From contig JBILCU010000005.1 of the NCBI GenBank assembly GCA_044352985.1, positions 62,001 to 126,000 on the forward strand: DNA of 64,000 bases, read 5' to 3'. The notes beneath the pieces were generated by a model. That model saw nothing but the letters and a program-made list of their open reading frames with translations, searched no databases and was not told the DNA's origin. Of the stretch, positions 48,726-58,543 are shown one piece after another. Both the position numbers and the translations under genes were made by a program. How positions within the stretch are numbered: position 1 is the stretch's first letter; every line of letters starts with the position of its first letter. This DNA is from JADJDM01 sp044352985 (GTDB taxonomy: Bacteria; Bacteroidota; Bacteroidia; B-17B0; Aurantibacillaceae).

Positions 48726-50684
48726 TTAAGCATCAATTTTTGCATATTTTGCATTTTTCTCAATGAAATCTCTGCGTGGAGGAACTTCGTCTCCCATCAA
48801 CATAGAGAATACGTGATCTGCCTCTGCAGCATTTTCGATGGTTACTCTACGTAATGTTCTGAATTCAGGATTTAAGGTTGTTTCCCACAATTGCTCTGCG
48901 TTCATCTCACCTAAACCTTTATATCGCTGAATATTTACTGATTCCGGTTTATCGCCACCTAATTGTTTTACAAGCGTATCGCGTTGTTCTTCGTTCCAGC
49001 AATATTGTTGTTCTTTACCTTTTTTCACCAAATAAAGCGGTGGAGTTGCAATGTAAATATGACCTCTTTCGATCAGCTCTTTCATATGACGGAAAAAGAA
49101 GGTAAGAATTAAAGTAGTAATGTGAGAGCCATCAATATCGGCATCACACATGATAATAACTTTATGATAACGTAATTTTTCAATATTCAGAGCACGCTCA
49201 TCTTCTTTTGTTCCACGGAAAACACCTAATGCAGTAAAAATATTTTTAATCTCTTCGTTATCGTAAATTTTGTATTCGAGTGCTTTTTCAACATTTAAAA
49301 TTTTCCCTCTTAAAGGTAAAATAGCCTGAAAAGCCCTATTTCTCCCTTGCTTTGCAGTTCCACCTGCAGAATCACCCTCAACTAAAAACAACTCACATGC
49401 TGCCGGATCGCTATCTGCGCAATCAGCCAATTTTCCTGGTAATCCGCCTCCCGTCATTACGCTCTTACGTTGCACCATTTCACGAGCTTTACGTGCAGCG
49501 TGACGAGCTGTTGCAGCTAAAATTACTTTATCTACAATTATTCTCGCTTGCTTAGGGTGTTCTTCCAGATAATTTGCAAGCATTTCACTCACCGCCTGAT
49601 CAACAGAACCCATCACCTCATTGTTTCCTAACTTGGTTTTGGTTTGTCCTTCAAACTGTGGTTCCTGAACTTTTACAGAAATAACAGCAGTCAATCCTTC
49701 ACGAAAATCATCTCCGCTGATTTCTAATTTTACTTTTGATAAAAGTCCTGTTTTTTCAGCGTAATTTTTTAAGGTTCTAGTTAATCCTCTTCTGAAACCC
49801 GCTAAATGTGTACCGCCTTCATGCGTATTGATGTTGTTTACATAACTCTGAACTGTTTCGGCATATGAAGTATTATACAACATCGCTACTTCAACAGGAA
49901 TTCCAGCTTTTTCACCCTCAACATAAATTACTTCATCAATCAATTGCTCTTTTGCAGCATCAATGTACTTTACAAACTCGCGCAAACCACCTTCTGAGTA
50001 AAATTGTTCTGATTGAGGATTGCCTTGCTCGTCTCTGTTTCTGTTATCAGAAAGTGTAATACGAATTCCTTTGTTTAGATAAGCCAACTCACGCATACGT
50101 GTTGCAAGCGTGTTATAATTATATTCACCAACTGTGAAAATTGACAAATCGGGTTTAAATGTTACAATGGTTCCTCTGTAAGTTGATTCGCCAACGTGTT
50201 TAACATCATACAATGGCTTACCAATGCTGTATTCCTGCATCCAAACTTTACCTTCTTTGTGAACTTCAGCTGAAAGATGAGTAGATAATGCATTCACACA
50301 AGAAACACCAACACCATGCAAACCACCTGAAACTTTATAACTGTCTTTATCAAATTTACCACCGGCATGTAAAACTGTCATTACAACCTCTAAAGCCGAT
50401 TTTTTTTCTTTAGGATGAATGTCAACCGGAATACCACGACCATCATCTTTAACGCGAATGGAGTTATCTTCTAAAATTGTTACTTCAATGTTTTTACAAT
50501 GACCCGCAAGTGCCTCATCAATTGAATTATCAACAACTTCATAAACCAAATGATGTAACCCTTTCACTCCAACATCACCAATATACATGGCAGGACGTTT
50601 TCTAACTGCTTCTAATCCTTCTAAAACTTGAATGCTATCCGCACCGTAATTTTTTTGTTGTGTTGTATCTACTGTTTCTTCCAT
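48726..50684 (-). CDS. gyrB: DNA gyrase subunit B
   Basis: The ATPase subunit of DNA gyrase, 652 residues. The GHKL ATP-binding part has YEVVDNSIDEALAGHC, VKDDGRGIPVDIH and KVSGGLHGVGVSCVNALS. The transducer and TOPRIM parts contain LVEGDSAGGTAKQGRNRAFQ and IIMCDADIDGSHITTL, giving the metal-binding acidic residues. The C-terminal tail is short, as in Bacteroidota, and there is no large insertion. Complete and intact. Confidence 0.98.
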   Translation of the reverse strand: MEETVDTTQQKNYGADSIQVLEGLEAVRKRPAMYIGDVGVKGLHHLVYEVVDNSIDEALAGHCKNIEVTILEDNSIRVKDDGRGIPVDIHPKEKKSALEVVMTVLHAGGKFDKDSYKVSGGLHGVGVSCVNALSTHLSAEVHKEGKVWMQEYSIGKPLYDVKHVGESTYRGTIVTFKPDLSIFTVGEYNYNTLATRMRELAYLNKGIRITLSDNRNRDEQGNPQSEQFYSEGGLREFVKYIDAAKEQLIDEVIYVEGEKAGIPVEVAMLYNTSYAETVQSYVNNINTHEGGTHLAGFRRGLTRTLKNYAEKTGLLSKVKLEISGDDFREGLTAVISVKVQEPQFEGQTKTKLGNNEVMGSVDQAVSEMLANYLEEHPKQARIIVDKVILAATARHAARKAREMVQRKSVMTGGGLPGKLADCADSDPAACELFLVEGDSAGGTAKQGRNRAFQAILPLRGKILNVEKALEYKIYDNEEIKNIFTALGVFRGTKEDERALNIEKLRYHKVIIMCDADIDGSHITTLILTFFFRHMKELIERGHIYIATPPLYLVKKGKEQQYCWNEEQRDTLVKQLGGDKPESVNIQRYKGLGEMNAEQLWETTLNPEFRTLRRVTIENAAEADHVFSMLMGDEVPPRRDFIEKNAKYAKIDA

Positions 50685-50906
50685 GTTTAAGAACTGAATT
50701 TTTTTTCGAGCTTTTGATTGAACTATTCTTGTAAAAATAAGCTTTTTCCCTTAAACAAAACCCAAAACTTGCTAACAATTTATTTAAAAAACAACTCTTT
50801 AAATGATTTTTTAAATTTGAAAGAATTTATTCCTACTTATCGTTTTAAAAAGCATTTTTGTATTGCTGAAAAGTTACATTTTAAATCCCAAATACAAACT
50901 TAAAAA

Positions 50907-51959
50907 TTGAAAAAATTAGTAGATTATATTATTGTTGGTCAAGGCATTGCAGGCACTATTTTGGCTCATGAGTTACTTAAAAAAAATAAAAATATTATTT
51001 TCCTAAACAACGAGAATCTTTCATCTTCTTCAAAGGTTGCGGCAGGCATCTGGAATCCGGTTGTTTTTAAGCGTCTTACCAAAAGTTGGTTAGCTGATGA
51101 TCTTATACCTTCATTAAATACCTTCTATAACGAAATTGGTAAAAAACTAAATTTTCAATTCATAAAAGAAACAAGTATCGCCAAACTTTTTTCTGAAGAG
51201 CAAGAAAAAACACTTTGGATTAAAAAAGCCGAAACCGAAATGAGTAATTATTTAAATTCTGAAACGTTGGAGATGAATCAACCCACTCACACAGAATTTG
51301 CTCTTGTTAAACAATCTGGTAACCTTGACACTAAACTGTTTTTAAATGAGTCAAAAAAGTATTTTCAACTCCACAATTTATACTTAGATGAACAATTTGA
51401 TTTTAATCAACTGTTTATACACCCCAATTTCGTAGAGTATAAAAATTATACAGCGGAAAAAGTTATTTTTTGTGAAGGCTACCGTATTCGTGAAAACCCC
51501 TATTTTAAATGGATACCCATGAAACCGGCAAAAGGCGATGTGCTAACCATATATTGTAAAGAATTAAAACTGGAATTCATTTTAAACAAAGGTATTTTTA
51601 TACTTCCTTTAGGAAATAACTTATTTAAAATTGGCGCAACTTATAATTGGAAAGAACTACATGATCAACCTGATGAACTTGCAAAAGCAGAATTAATATC
51701 CAAATTAAAAAAAATTATGCCCTATGAATTTGAAGTGGTTAATCATGAATCTGGGGTTAGACCAGCCGTAATTGACAGAAGACCTGTTATTGGAAGTCAT
51801 CCAAATCATGAACAGTTAATGGTTTTTAATGGTTTTGGAACAAAAGCGGTAATGCTGGTACCATATTTTGCAAAAATGTTAGCTCAACATTTAACAGAAA
51901 AACTACCTCTTCATGAAGAAACAAGTGTTAGCAGATTCAAGAAGCATTTTAGCGAATAA
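50907..51959 (+). CDS. FAD-dependent oxidoreductase (DAO family)
   Basis: The 350-residue protein has the dinucleotide-binding N-terminus DYIIVGQGIAGTILAHELLK and a C-terminal RPAVIDRRPVIGSHP region where DAO proteins contact the flavin. The body lacks a membrane segment. Translation must begin at TTG 50907, since no ATG precedes the GxGxxG fold in frame. A broad set of amino-acid oxidases, glycine oxidase-like enzymes and uncharacterised oxidoreductases have this layout, so the substrate is unknown. It lies 24 nt upstream of kdsA on the same strand. Confidence 0.85.
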   Translation: MKKLVDYIIVGQGIAGTILAHELLKKNKNIIFLNNENLSSSSKVAAGIWNPVVFKRLTKSWLADDLIPSLNTFYNEIGKKLNFQFIKETSIAKLFSEEQEKTLWIKKAETEMSNYLNSETLEMNQPTHTEFALVKQSGNLDTKLFLNESKKYFQLHNLYLDEQFDFNQLFIHPNFVEYKNYTAEKVIFCEGYRIRENPYFKWIPMKPAKGDVLTIYCKELKLEFILNKGIFILPLGNNLFKIGATYNWKELHDQPDELAKAELISKLKKIMPYEFEVVNHESGVRPAVIDRRPVIGSHPNHEQLMVFNGFGTKAVMLVPYFAKMLAQHLTEKLPLHEETSVSRFKKHFSE

Positions 51960-51983
51960 AAAGTATTTATTTATATTTACAAC

Positions 51984-52817
51984 ATGAGTAAAAAAATTGT
52001 AAACGTAGGAAACATTCCTTGTGGCGCTGATGAATTATTTCTGATTTCAGGCCCTTGTGTTATTGAAGAAGAAAGTATCATGCTTAAAACAGCTGAAAAA
52101 CTCAAAGAGATTTCAGAACGCATGAAAATTAAAATTATTTATAAATCTTCTTTTCAAAAAGATAACCGCAGTAGCTTAAAATATTATGACGGACCAGGTT
52201 TGGCTAAAGGTGTTGCTATTTTAGGGAAAATTAAAGAGCAGTTTGGTTTTCCGGTTTTAACCGACATACATTATCCTGATCAAGCAGCTGCAGCCGCCGA
52301 AGTGGTTGATGTTATACAAATTCCTGCTTACCTATGTATGCAGTCTGATTTACTAAAAGCATCAGCAAAAACTGGTAAAGTTATCAATATTAAACATGGT
52401 CAGTTTTTAGCGCCTGACAACATGAAACATCCTTTACAAAAGTGCATTGACTCTGGGAATGACCAAGTTATTTTAACGGAAAGAGGATACACCTTTGGGT
52501 ATAATGATTTAATTGTTGATCCAAGAAGTTTTTACCACCTCAACAATTTAGGTTACCCAGTAGTGTTTGATATAACTCATTGTGTGAGAAAATATGGTAT
52601 TCCTAGCTCTGACGCAAAAGGTGGGGCACGCGAATTTTTACCAGTGCTTTCAAGAGCAGGTGTTGCAAGCGGTGTTGATGGTGTGTTTATAGAAACACAT
52701 CCTGAACCTGAAAAAGCACTTTGCGATGCAGCTTCACAATTGTGTGTTTATGATTTAGAAGAATTTTTAAAACCGTTAATCGACATCCATAATTTGGAAG
52801 TTTCTTTCAGAAAATAA
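51984..52817 (+). CDS. kdsA: 3-deoxy-8-phosphooctulonate synthase
   Basis: KdsA condenses arabinose 5-phosphate and phosphoenolpyruvate to KDO 8-phosphate, an early step of lipopolysaccharide core synthesis. The 277-residue TIM barrel has the substrate- and metal-binding landmarks SGPCVIEEES, YKSSFQKDNRSSL, INIKHGQFLAPDNMKHP and VFIETHPEPEKALCD. Normal length and intact. A hairpin terminator follows. Confidence 0.97.
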   Translation: MSKKIVNVGNIPCGADELFLISGPCVIEEESIMLKTAEKLKEISERMKIKIIYKSSFQKDNRSSLKYYDGPGLAKGVAILGKIKEQFGFPVLTDIHYPDQAAAAAEVVDVIQIPAYLCMQSDLLKASAKTGKVINIKHGQFLAPDNMKHPLQKCIDSGNDQVILTERGYTFGYNDLIVDPRSFYHLNNLGYPVVFDITHCVRKYGIPSSDAKGGAREFLPVLSRAGVASGVDGVFIETHPEPEKALCDAASQLCVYDLEEFLKPLIDIHNLEVSFRK

Positions 52818-52842
52818 ATAATTTTAAAGTCCATTTTATTTT

Positions 52843-52871
52843 TTTAAAGCCTGATAATCAGGCTTTAAAAA
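52843..52871 (+). terminator. Terminator after kdsA
   Basis: Stem TTTAAAGCCTGA paired with TCAGGCTTTAAA around a TAA loop, in T- and A-rich flanks, 26 nt after the kdsA stop. It separates kdsA from the yceI gene. Confidence 0.75.
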
Positions 52872-52943
52872 TTTAAATTACATTACATGTTGCAACATAT
52901 AATGTTATAACTTATATTTGAATAAAATTATAAACCATTAATA

Positions 52944-53543
52944 ATGAAAAAACATTTTAAAACTGTAGTAGCTATCCTTGCACTTGGGATAAGCGCAAAG
53001 GCACAAACAAACTGGAACGTAGATGCATCTCATAGTAAATTAGGCTTTGCCGTAACTCACATGATGGTAAGTGAAACAGAAGGTAAATTTAAAATTTATG
53101 AAGGAAAAGTTTCATCTCCAAAAGCTGATGGTGATTTTAACGGCGCAGCTATTGATTTTACTGTTGATGCTGCAAGTATTAATACCGATGATGAAAAAAG
53201 AGATGGGCATTTAAAAAGTGCCGATTTTTTTGATGTAGAGAAATATCCAAAAATTACATTCAAAAGCACATCTATGAAATCAAGTGCTGATAAAAAATCA
53301 TATACTTTAACAGGTAATTTAACTATGCACGGTGTTACTAAACCGGTTACTTTAAAAGCTGTAGGAGCGCCAAAAATAATTAAAGATCCTTATGGAATGG
53401 AACGTTACGCATTTAAAGTTACTGGCGAAATTAACCGTAAAGATTTTGGTTTAGCTTGGAACGCACTTATTGAAGCTGGTGGTGTTGCAGTAAGCGAAGA
53501 GGTAAGATTAGACATCAACGTTGAGATTACAAAAGCTAAATAA
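52944..53543 (+). CDS. YceI-family periplasmic protein
   Basis: A signal peptide (KKHFKTVVAILALGISAKAQ) is followed by a complete YceI lipocalin-like domain: NWNVDASHSKLGFAVTHMM, HLKSADFFDVEKYPKITFKS, then LTMHGVTKPVTLKAV and FGLAWNALIEAGG. YceI proteins bind long-chain isoprenoids or similar lipids in the periplasm. Normal length (199 aa). It is read as its own transcript between two terminators. Confidence 0.95.
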   Translation: MKKHFKTVVAILALGISAKAQTNWNVDASHSKLGFAVTHMMVSETEGKFKIYEGKVSSPKADGDFNGAAIDFTVDAASINTDDEKRDGHLKSADFFDVEKYPKITFKSTSMKSSADKKSYTLTGNLTMHGVTKPVTLKAVGAPKIIKDPYGMERYAFKVTGEINRKDFGLAWNALIEAGGVAVSEEVRLDINVEITKAK

Positions 53544-53560
53544 TAAACTAATTCATTGGA

Positions 53561-53587
53561 AAGTCCTTGGCAAATTGCCAAGGACTT
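53561..53587 (+). terminator. Terminator after yceI
   Basis: AAGTCCTTGGC pairs with GCCAAGGACTT around an AAATT loop and runs straight into a T tract. It lies 18 nt after the yceI stop. It also shows that the upstream TTG-started extension of the MarR frame (53556) is not coding. Confidence 0.9.
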
Positions 53588-53603
53588 TTTTTATTTTCAT
53601 ACT

Positions 53604-54053
53604 ATGAAACTGGAAGAGGAAATTGGTCAGAAAAAATTCCATTCGGAGCAACATAAATTAATGGTGAACTTACTTTACTCCACTAACTGGATGAATGCGA
53701 AATACACCAATTATTTTACTAATTCGGATATTACGATTCAACAGTACAATGTGTTACGAATTTTACGCGGACAACATCCTAAACCCTGCAACATCAAATT
53801 AATTAAAGAACGCATGCTCGATAGAATGAGTGATGCATCAAGAATTGTAGATAAACTTTTTCAAAAAAAATTCTTGATAAGAAAAGAATGCCCAGACGAT
53901 AGAAGAAATGTAGATATTTTAATCACAGATAAAGGATTAAAACTATTAAGTGATTTAGATTACATCGATGAAACATGTAAAGATATTTTCAAATCACTTA
54001 CTATGACTGAAATTAAAACATTAAATAATTTATTGGATAAATTGAGAGAATAG
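53604..54053 (+). CDS. MarR-family transcriptional regulator
   Basis: A 149-residue winged-helix regulator. The frame is open back to 53556, but that part is the yceI terminator, so ATG 53604 (MKLEEEIGQKKF) is used. The DNA-binding part has TIQQYNVLRILRGQHPKPCN, LDRMSDASRIVDKLFQKKFL and the wing region ECPDDRRNVDILITDKG. MarR proteins usually repress genes nearby and respond to small phenolic or stress signals. The proximity to yceI suggests that gene as a target, but no operator was recognised. Confidence 0.92.
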   Translation: MKLEEEIGQKKFHSEQHKLMVNLLYSTNWMNAKYTNYFTNSDITIQQYNVLRILRGQHPKPCNIKLIKERMLDRMSDASRIVDKLFQKKFLIRKECPDDRRNVDILITDKGLKLLSDLDYIDETCKDIFKSLTMTEIKTLNNLLDKLRE

Positions 54054-54061
54054 CTGTGTCG

Positions 54062-55438
54062 CTATTTCATCAACAGCACTTCTGTTTGCTGATCAGAACG
54101 TATACTGAATTTTCGTTCAATCGTATAAACACTTTGTTTTAATGATTTTGCCCTATATGTGATTCTATAGTTACCAGGTTGTAATTGAAAAATCTGCTCT
54201 GTTTTGTCATCTAAATCAATCACCCATTTCAATTCATTTCCTTTTTCCTGTAAAATACAACCATCTCCTTTTTCAAAATACTTCACTTTTAACTGACCAG
54301 CATTTTCAATCTGTAAAATCTTTGTAAAAGATTGCTGAATACTTACTTGCTTAAAATAAGTTCTGGGTAATGTCAGCACTTCAATATCATAATCTCCAAT
54401 AATAAATTTTTCCTTTGTATTGATTGGCTGTACATGAATGATAGCGCTGTTCGAACTTTTTCTAATAATACATTTTAATTTCTCATTAAAATTATAAATT
54501 CCGTTATCTCTTTTTAAATTCATATAACCCTGTGGCGCATCCATCGCAATTATATTATGTGTACCTGAATTAATTGTTATTCCAGATTTATTTACCGATG
54601 GAATTGTGTGTACGGTCATTTTATATGTCTTAAATTCATCAATTGTTATTGTATCAGGATTTCCAATTGAATTGATTGAATGAATCATATTATAAACAGG
54701 GCCAAGCTTTTTTTCGTCATAAAAAGTCATGTTGACATTAGTTTCAGAAGGCTTTTGAGAGACATCCAATAAATTAACTTGTACAGTAGTTTTTAAAAGC
54801 TGCTGATTGGAAACCAACTCAACTACATTTCCTACAACTTCATTATTTTCTTCGTAACTAAAATAATTTCCAACACAATCAAATGTTTTTGCCTGCAACT
54901 CGGTTAATCCAATGCCAATAATGCAGGGTTTAAAAACAATTCCTTTTTCAAGCAATTTTTGTCGAGCTGCACAAGGATCTCCTTTACACTCCTCTACTCC
55001 ATCAGTTATCAATATGATTGTATTAATTGCTTTTTTATCTGGAAAATCATTCGCTGACATAACCAACGAATGTTCTATTGGTGTAATTCCAGTAGGTTTT
55101 GCTAATGCAACTTTACTTTTAATAGTAGATACATTTCCTTTCGAGAAAGGAACTATCAATTTACTGTCATTACAATCTCCCGGTGGATACTTAACAGTTG
55201 ATCCATACATTCGCAAAGCAAATTCGTAATTTTTAAATCTACTCAAACTATCGACTAATGAATTAAAAAGGAATTTGGCGTGTTCCATTTTCGTTTTGCC
55301 ATTGTATATGCCTTTCATGCTGTTGGAGGCATCAAAAACAAATAAAATTCGAATTTTTTGTTGCTGCTCTTTTTGCGCAACTAGACTAAAAAAAAACAGA
55401 AAAACAAAAAGCGTTAGCGCTATTTTCAAAAATGACAT
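54062..55438 (-). CDS. Secreted VWA-domain protein
   Basis: The 458-residue protein has a signal peptide (FLKIALTLFVFLFFFSLVAQ) and a von Willebrand A domain (about 28-210) with the MIDAS site DASNSM, the loop Thr in PTGITPIEHS, and ILITDGVEECKG. The remaining 240 residues are beta-rich repeats of unrecognised type, possibly PEGA-like segments such as GYMNLKRDNGIYNF and GQLKVKYFEKGDGC. A Ca/Mg-dependent adhesion or envelope role is likely. The gene ends 8 nt from the convergent marR gene. Confidence 0.85.
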   Translation of the reverse strand: MSFLKIALTLFVFLFFFSLVAQKEQQQKIRILFVFDASNSMKGIYNGKTKMEHAKFLFNSLVDSLSRFKNYEFALRMYGSTVKYPPGDCNDSKLIVPFSKGNVSTIKSKVALAKPTGITPIEHSLVMSANDFPDKKAINTIILITDGVEECKGDPCAARQKLLEKGIVFKPCIIGIGLTELQAKTFDCVGNYFSYEENNEVVGNVVELVSNQQLLKTTVQVNLLDVSQKPSETNVNMTFYDEKKLGPVYNMIHSINSIGNPDTITIDEFKTYKMTVHTIPSVNKSGITINSGTHNIIAMDAPQGYMNLKRDNGIYNFNEKLKCIIRKSSNSAIIHVQPINTKEKFIIGDYDIEVLTLPRTYFKQVSIQQSFTKILQIENAGQLKVKYFEKGDGCILQEKGNELKWVIDLDDKTEQIFQLQPGNYRITYRAKSLKQSVYTIERKFSIRSDQQTEVLLMK

Positions 55439-55617
55439 CAGTCAAATTTATTTTAATATGAAACCTATTTAAAACAAAAAAAAAGTAGTTACTAAATAAT
55501 TAACGTTGAAAACCATAAAATAGTGTTAAAGCCAATATTAAAGTAATTTAACCAGTGATGTAATCTTTTGCAATTTCTTGGTTATTCTTTATACTTTTGC
55601 CAACTAAAGTTTAGCTA

Positions 55618-57030
55618 ATGAGAAAATTCTTTTCCATTTTTTTTGTATTCTTTTTCCTTTCCATTTTTGCTCAGCAAAAATGGACATTACAACAATGTAT
55701 TGAACAGGGAATCAAATACAATTTAAGTATTTTGCAGGCAGATGTTAACCAACAAATTGCCAAAGTTAATTATGATCAAAGCGAGGCTGCTATTTTGCCC
55801 AGCCTAAATGCTGGCGCCTCTCATACTTATAATATTGGTAGAACCATTGACAGATACACCAATACTTTTGCAAATACTAATGTGCTTTCGCAAAACTTTT
55901 ATATGGGCACACAGGTTACCTTATGGAGTGGTTTGTCGCAATTTAATTTAATTAAGCAAAACCAGTTTAATTACCTTGCAGGTAAAGAAAACCTTGAGCA
56001 ACGTAAAAATGATTTAGCATTAAATATTGCCACTGTTTTTCTGCAAGTAATTTATAATCAGGAATTGATAAAAGTTGCTGAAAGTCAAAAGGAAATTTCA
56101 AAATTACAATACGACAGAATTAAAAAATTAGTTGAAGCAGGTTCACTTGCAAAGTCAAATGAATTGGATATAAATGCACAACTCGCAAACGATGAATATA
56201 ATCTTATCAGTGCCAAAAACACATATGGAATGTCGATATTAAGTTTAAAGCAATTAATCAATCAAGACACCTTAACTAATTTTGATATAGAAAAACCAGA
56301 CTTTGCAGAACCAACGGGCAGTTTTGCCTCACTTGCTGCATGGGATATTTATCAAACTGCTTTAAAAAATCAGCACGGAATTAAAAGTGCCGAATTTAAT
56401 TTATTGGCGAACGAAAAATCTTTAGCCGCAGCAAAAGGCAGAGTTAGTCCGACTTTAGTTTTAAATGGCTCAATAGGCACGGGTTACTCCGGCTTAGCGA
56501 AACGCGTTACCGGATACACAAAAACTGGATTATACAACGTTTATGCAACTAACACTGGTTTGGCAATTGTAGACCCTACTGAAATTGCTGTTCCTGTGTT
56601 GGAAGAAACTCCCTTTAAAAATCAATTTAAAGACAATGTAAATAAAAGCTTTGGTTTCTCTTTAAATGTCCCTTTGTTTAATGGATTAACTACTTATTCT
56701 TCTATTAAAACAGCACAATTACAGCAAGTGAATTCTAAATATAATTACGAATTAAGCAAACAACAATTATTTAAAACGATTGCTCAGGCATTTGCCGATG
56801 CTCAGGCATCTTTAAATAAATATCAGGCGGCTGTAATTGCAAAAGATGCTGCTGAACTATCTTTTAATTTCAATAAACAAAAGTTTGAAGCAGGTGCTTT
56901 AGGATTAGTTGATTTTAATCTGGCTAAAAATCGATTACTCAAGGCGCAATCGGATGTACTAAACGCTAAATTTGATTTTATTTTTAAATTAAAAGTACTT
57001 GATTTTTACCAAGGAAAATCTCTTTATTAA
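55618..57030 (+). CDS. TolC-family outer membrane efflux protein
   Basis: The 470-residue protein has a signal peptide (RKFFSIFFVFFFLSIFAQ). The duplicated TolC layout starts WTLQQCIEQGIKYNLSILQA in the first repeat; paired long helices include LALNIATVFLQVIYNQELIK. A second copy begins near AAWDIYQTALKNQHGIKSAE, and NVPLFNGLTTYSSIKTAQ marks the second coiled-coil unit. It forms the outer membrane exit duct of a tripartite exporter and is followed 45 nt later by the matching adaptor. No inner-membrane pump gene is adjacent. Confidence 0.93.
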   Translation: MRKFFSIFFVFFFLSIFAQQKWTLQQCIEQGIKYNLSILQADVNQQIAKVNYDQSEAAILPSLNAGASHTYNIGRTIDRYTNTFANTNVLSQNFYMGTQVTLWSGLSQFNLIKQNQFNYLAGKENLEQRKNDLALNIATVFLQVIYNQELIKVAESQKEISKLQYDRIKKLVEAGSLAKSNELDINAQLANDEYNLISAKNTYGMSILSLKQLINQDTLTNFDIEKPDFAEPTGSFASLAAWDIYQTALKNQHGIKSAEFNLLANEKSLAAAKGRVSPTLVLNGSIGTGYSGLAKRVTGYTKTGLYNVYATNTGLAIVDPTEIAVPVLEETPFKNQFKDNVNKSFGFSLNVPLFNGLTTYSSIKTAQLQQVNSKYNYELSKQQLFKTIAQAFADAQASLNKYQAAVIAKDAAELSFNFNKQKFEAGALGLVDFNLAKNRLLKAQSDVLNAKFDFIFKLKVLDFYQGKSLY

Positions 57031-57075
57031 TTCACATAACACAATCACATAAAACTCGTTAACTATAATTAAAAC

Positions 57076-58425
57076 ATGAAAAAAATTATTTGGATCACTA
57101 TTACCGGAATTATTTTAGTTGGCATTATTGTTTCTTTAAAAACATGCGGTAAAAATGCTGTTACCGATGTGAGTGCTGAATTACCAGCAAAAAGAAACAT
57201 TACAGAAATAGTTAGTGCTAATGGAAAAATTCAACCCGAGGTGGAAGTAAAAATTTCATCTGATGTTTCGGGCGAAATTATTGAAATGTTAGTGAAAGAA
57301 GGCGACGCAGTTAAAAAAGGCCAACTATTATGTAGAATAAAACCCGATACTTACGAATCTGCACTCGACCGTGTAAACGCTAGCGTAAATAGCTCAAAAG
57401 CCAATTTACAAAACACCAAAGCTCAGTTGGAACAAGCAAAAGCAAACTATGCCAGTGCACAAGCTTCATTTAACAGAAACAAAAAACTGTTCGATCAAAA
57501 TGCAATTTCAGCACAGGAATTTGAAACCAGTAAAGCCCAATATGAAAGTGCACAAGCAACAGTTAAAGCAGCTGAAGAAACCGTAAAAAGCGCAGACTTT
57601 AACATCAATAGTGCTGAAGCATCTTTAAAAGAAGCAAATGAAAATTTATCGAAAACCATGATTTATTCGCCGGTTGATGGTACTGTATCTAAACTAAATG
57701 TAGAAAAAGGTGAGCGCGTTCAGGGTGTTCAAGGTTTTCAGGGAACTGAAATCATGAAGTTGGCTAATTTAAATGAAATGGAAGTAAATGTAGAAGTAAA
57801 CGAAAACGATATCATAAAAGTAAAAAGAGGCGACACCAGTTTAATTGAGGTAGATGCTTACCGTGATAAAAAATTTAAAGGCATCGTTACCGAAATTGCA
57901 AATAGCGCAAATACTACAGGTGTAACAGCTGATCAGGTAACTAATTTTTCTGTTAAAATCAGAATTCTTCAGGAATCTTACGCTAATTTAGTTAAAGGAT
58001 TAAACAATTCTCCTTTTCGTCCGGGCATGAGCGCGACAGTTGAAATACAAACTAAAAAAGTTAAAAACATTTTATCGCTTCCAATTATGGCAGTTACAAC
58101 GCGAATTGATTCAGCATTGCTGAAAAAAAATAGCGGAAATGAAAACAATTCTGATTTAGAAGTAAGTAATGATTTGGAAGAAAAACAAAAATCAAAAGAA
58201 ACACCAAAAGCGGAAGAAGTAGTATTTATTTATAAAGATGGAAAAGTTAAACAAGTAAAAGTTCAAACTGGAATTCAGGACAATGACTTTATTTACATCA
58301 TAAGTGGTGTGTCAGAAAAAGATCAGGTGGTAACAGCGCCATATGGGGCAATTAGTAAAAAGCTGAAAGACGGAATGGAAGTTAATCTAAAAGACAAAGA
58401 ACTTTTGTTTGAAGAGCCCAAATAA
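57076..58425 (+). CDS. HlyD/RND-type periplasmic adaptor protein
   Basis: The 449-residue membrane-fusion protein has one N-terminal membrane anchor (KKIIWITITGIILVGIIVSL). A lipoyl half-domain (VKISSDVSGEIIEMLVKEGD) is followed by a long alpha-helical hairpin rich in Ala, Gln and Asn (about 95-190). The second lipoyl half is KTMIYSPVDGTVSKLNVEKG. A beta-barrel then precedes an unusually acidic Glu/Lys-rich stretch near residues 350-385. Adaptors of the MacA/HlyD type usually couple to an ABC or RND pump; neither is present here, so the pump must be elsewhere. Confidence 0.93.
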   Translation: MKKIIWITITGIILVGIIVSLKTCGKNAVTDVSAELPAKRNITEIVSANGKIQPEVEVKISSDVSGEIIEMLVKEGDAVKKGQLLCRIKPDTYESALDRVNASVNSSKANLQNTKAQLEQAKANYASAQASFNRNKKLFDQNAISAQEFETSKAQYESAQATVKAAEETVKSADFNINSAEASLKEANENLSKTMIYSPVDGTVSKLNVEKGERVQGVQGFQGTEIMKLANLNEMEVNVEVNENDIIKVKRGDTSLIEVDAYRDKKFKGIVTEIANSANTTGVTADQVTNFSVKIRILQESYANLVKGLNNSPFRPGMSATVEIQTKKVKNILSLPIMAVTTRIDSALLKKNSGNENNSDLEVSNDLEEKQKSKETPKAEEVVFIYKDGKVKQVKVQTGIQDNDFIYIISGVSEKDQVVTAPYGAISKKLKDGMEVNLKDKELLFEEPK

Positions 58426-58543
58426 TAGAATGAATTTAAAGTTAAAATGAAACAACAAGTAACCATTCTTAACAATAATTTGTTTAAAAACGAACAATAA
58501 TTACGATTTACAGTAAAGTCGAATTATTATATTTGTAGCGTTA

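Noticed and set aside
50718..50903. 61-aa plus-strand frame upstream of the FAD oxidoreductase
   Set aside because: Composition is AT-driven (Lys, Asn, Phe) and there is no start context or domain; it lies in the gyrB/oxidoreductase promoter gap.
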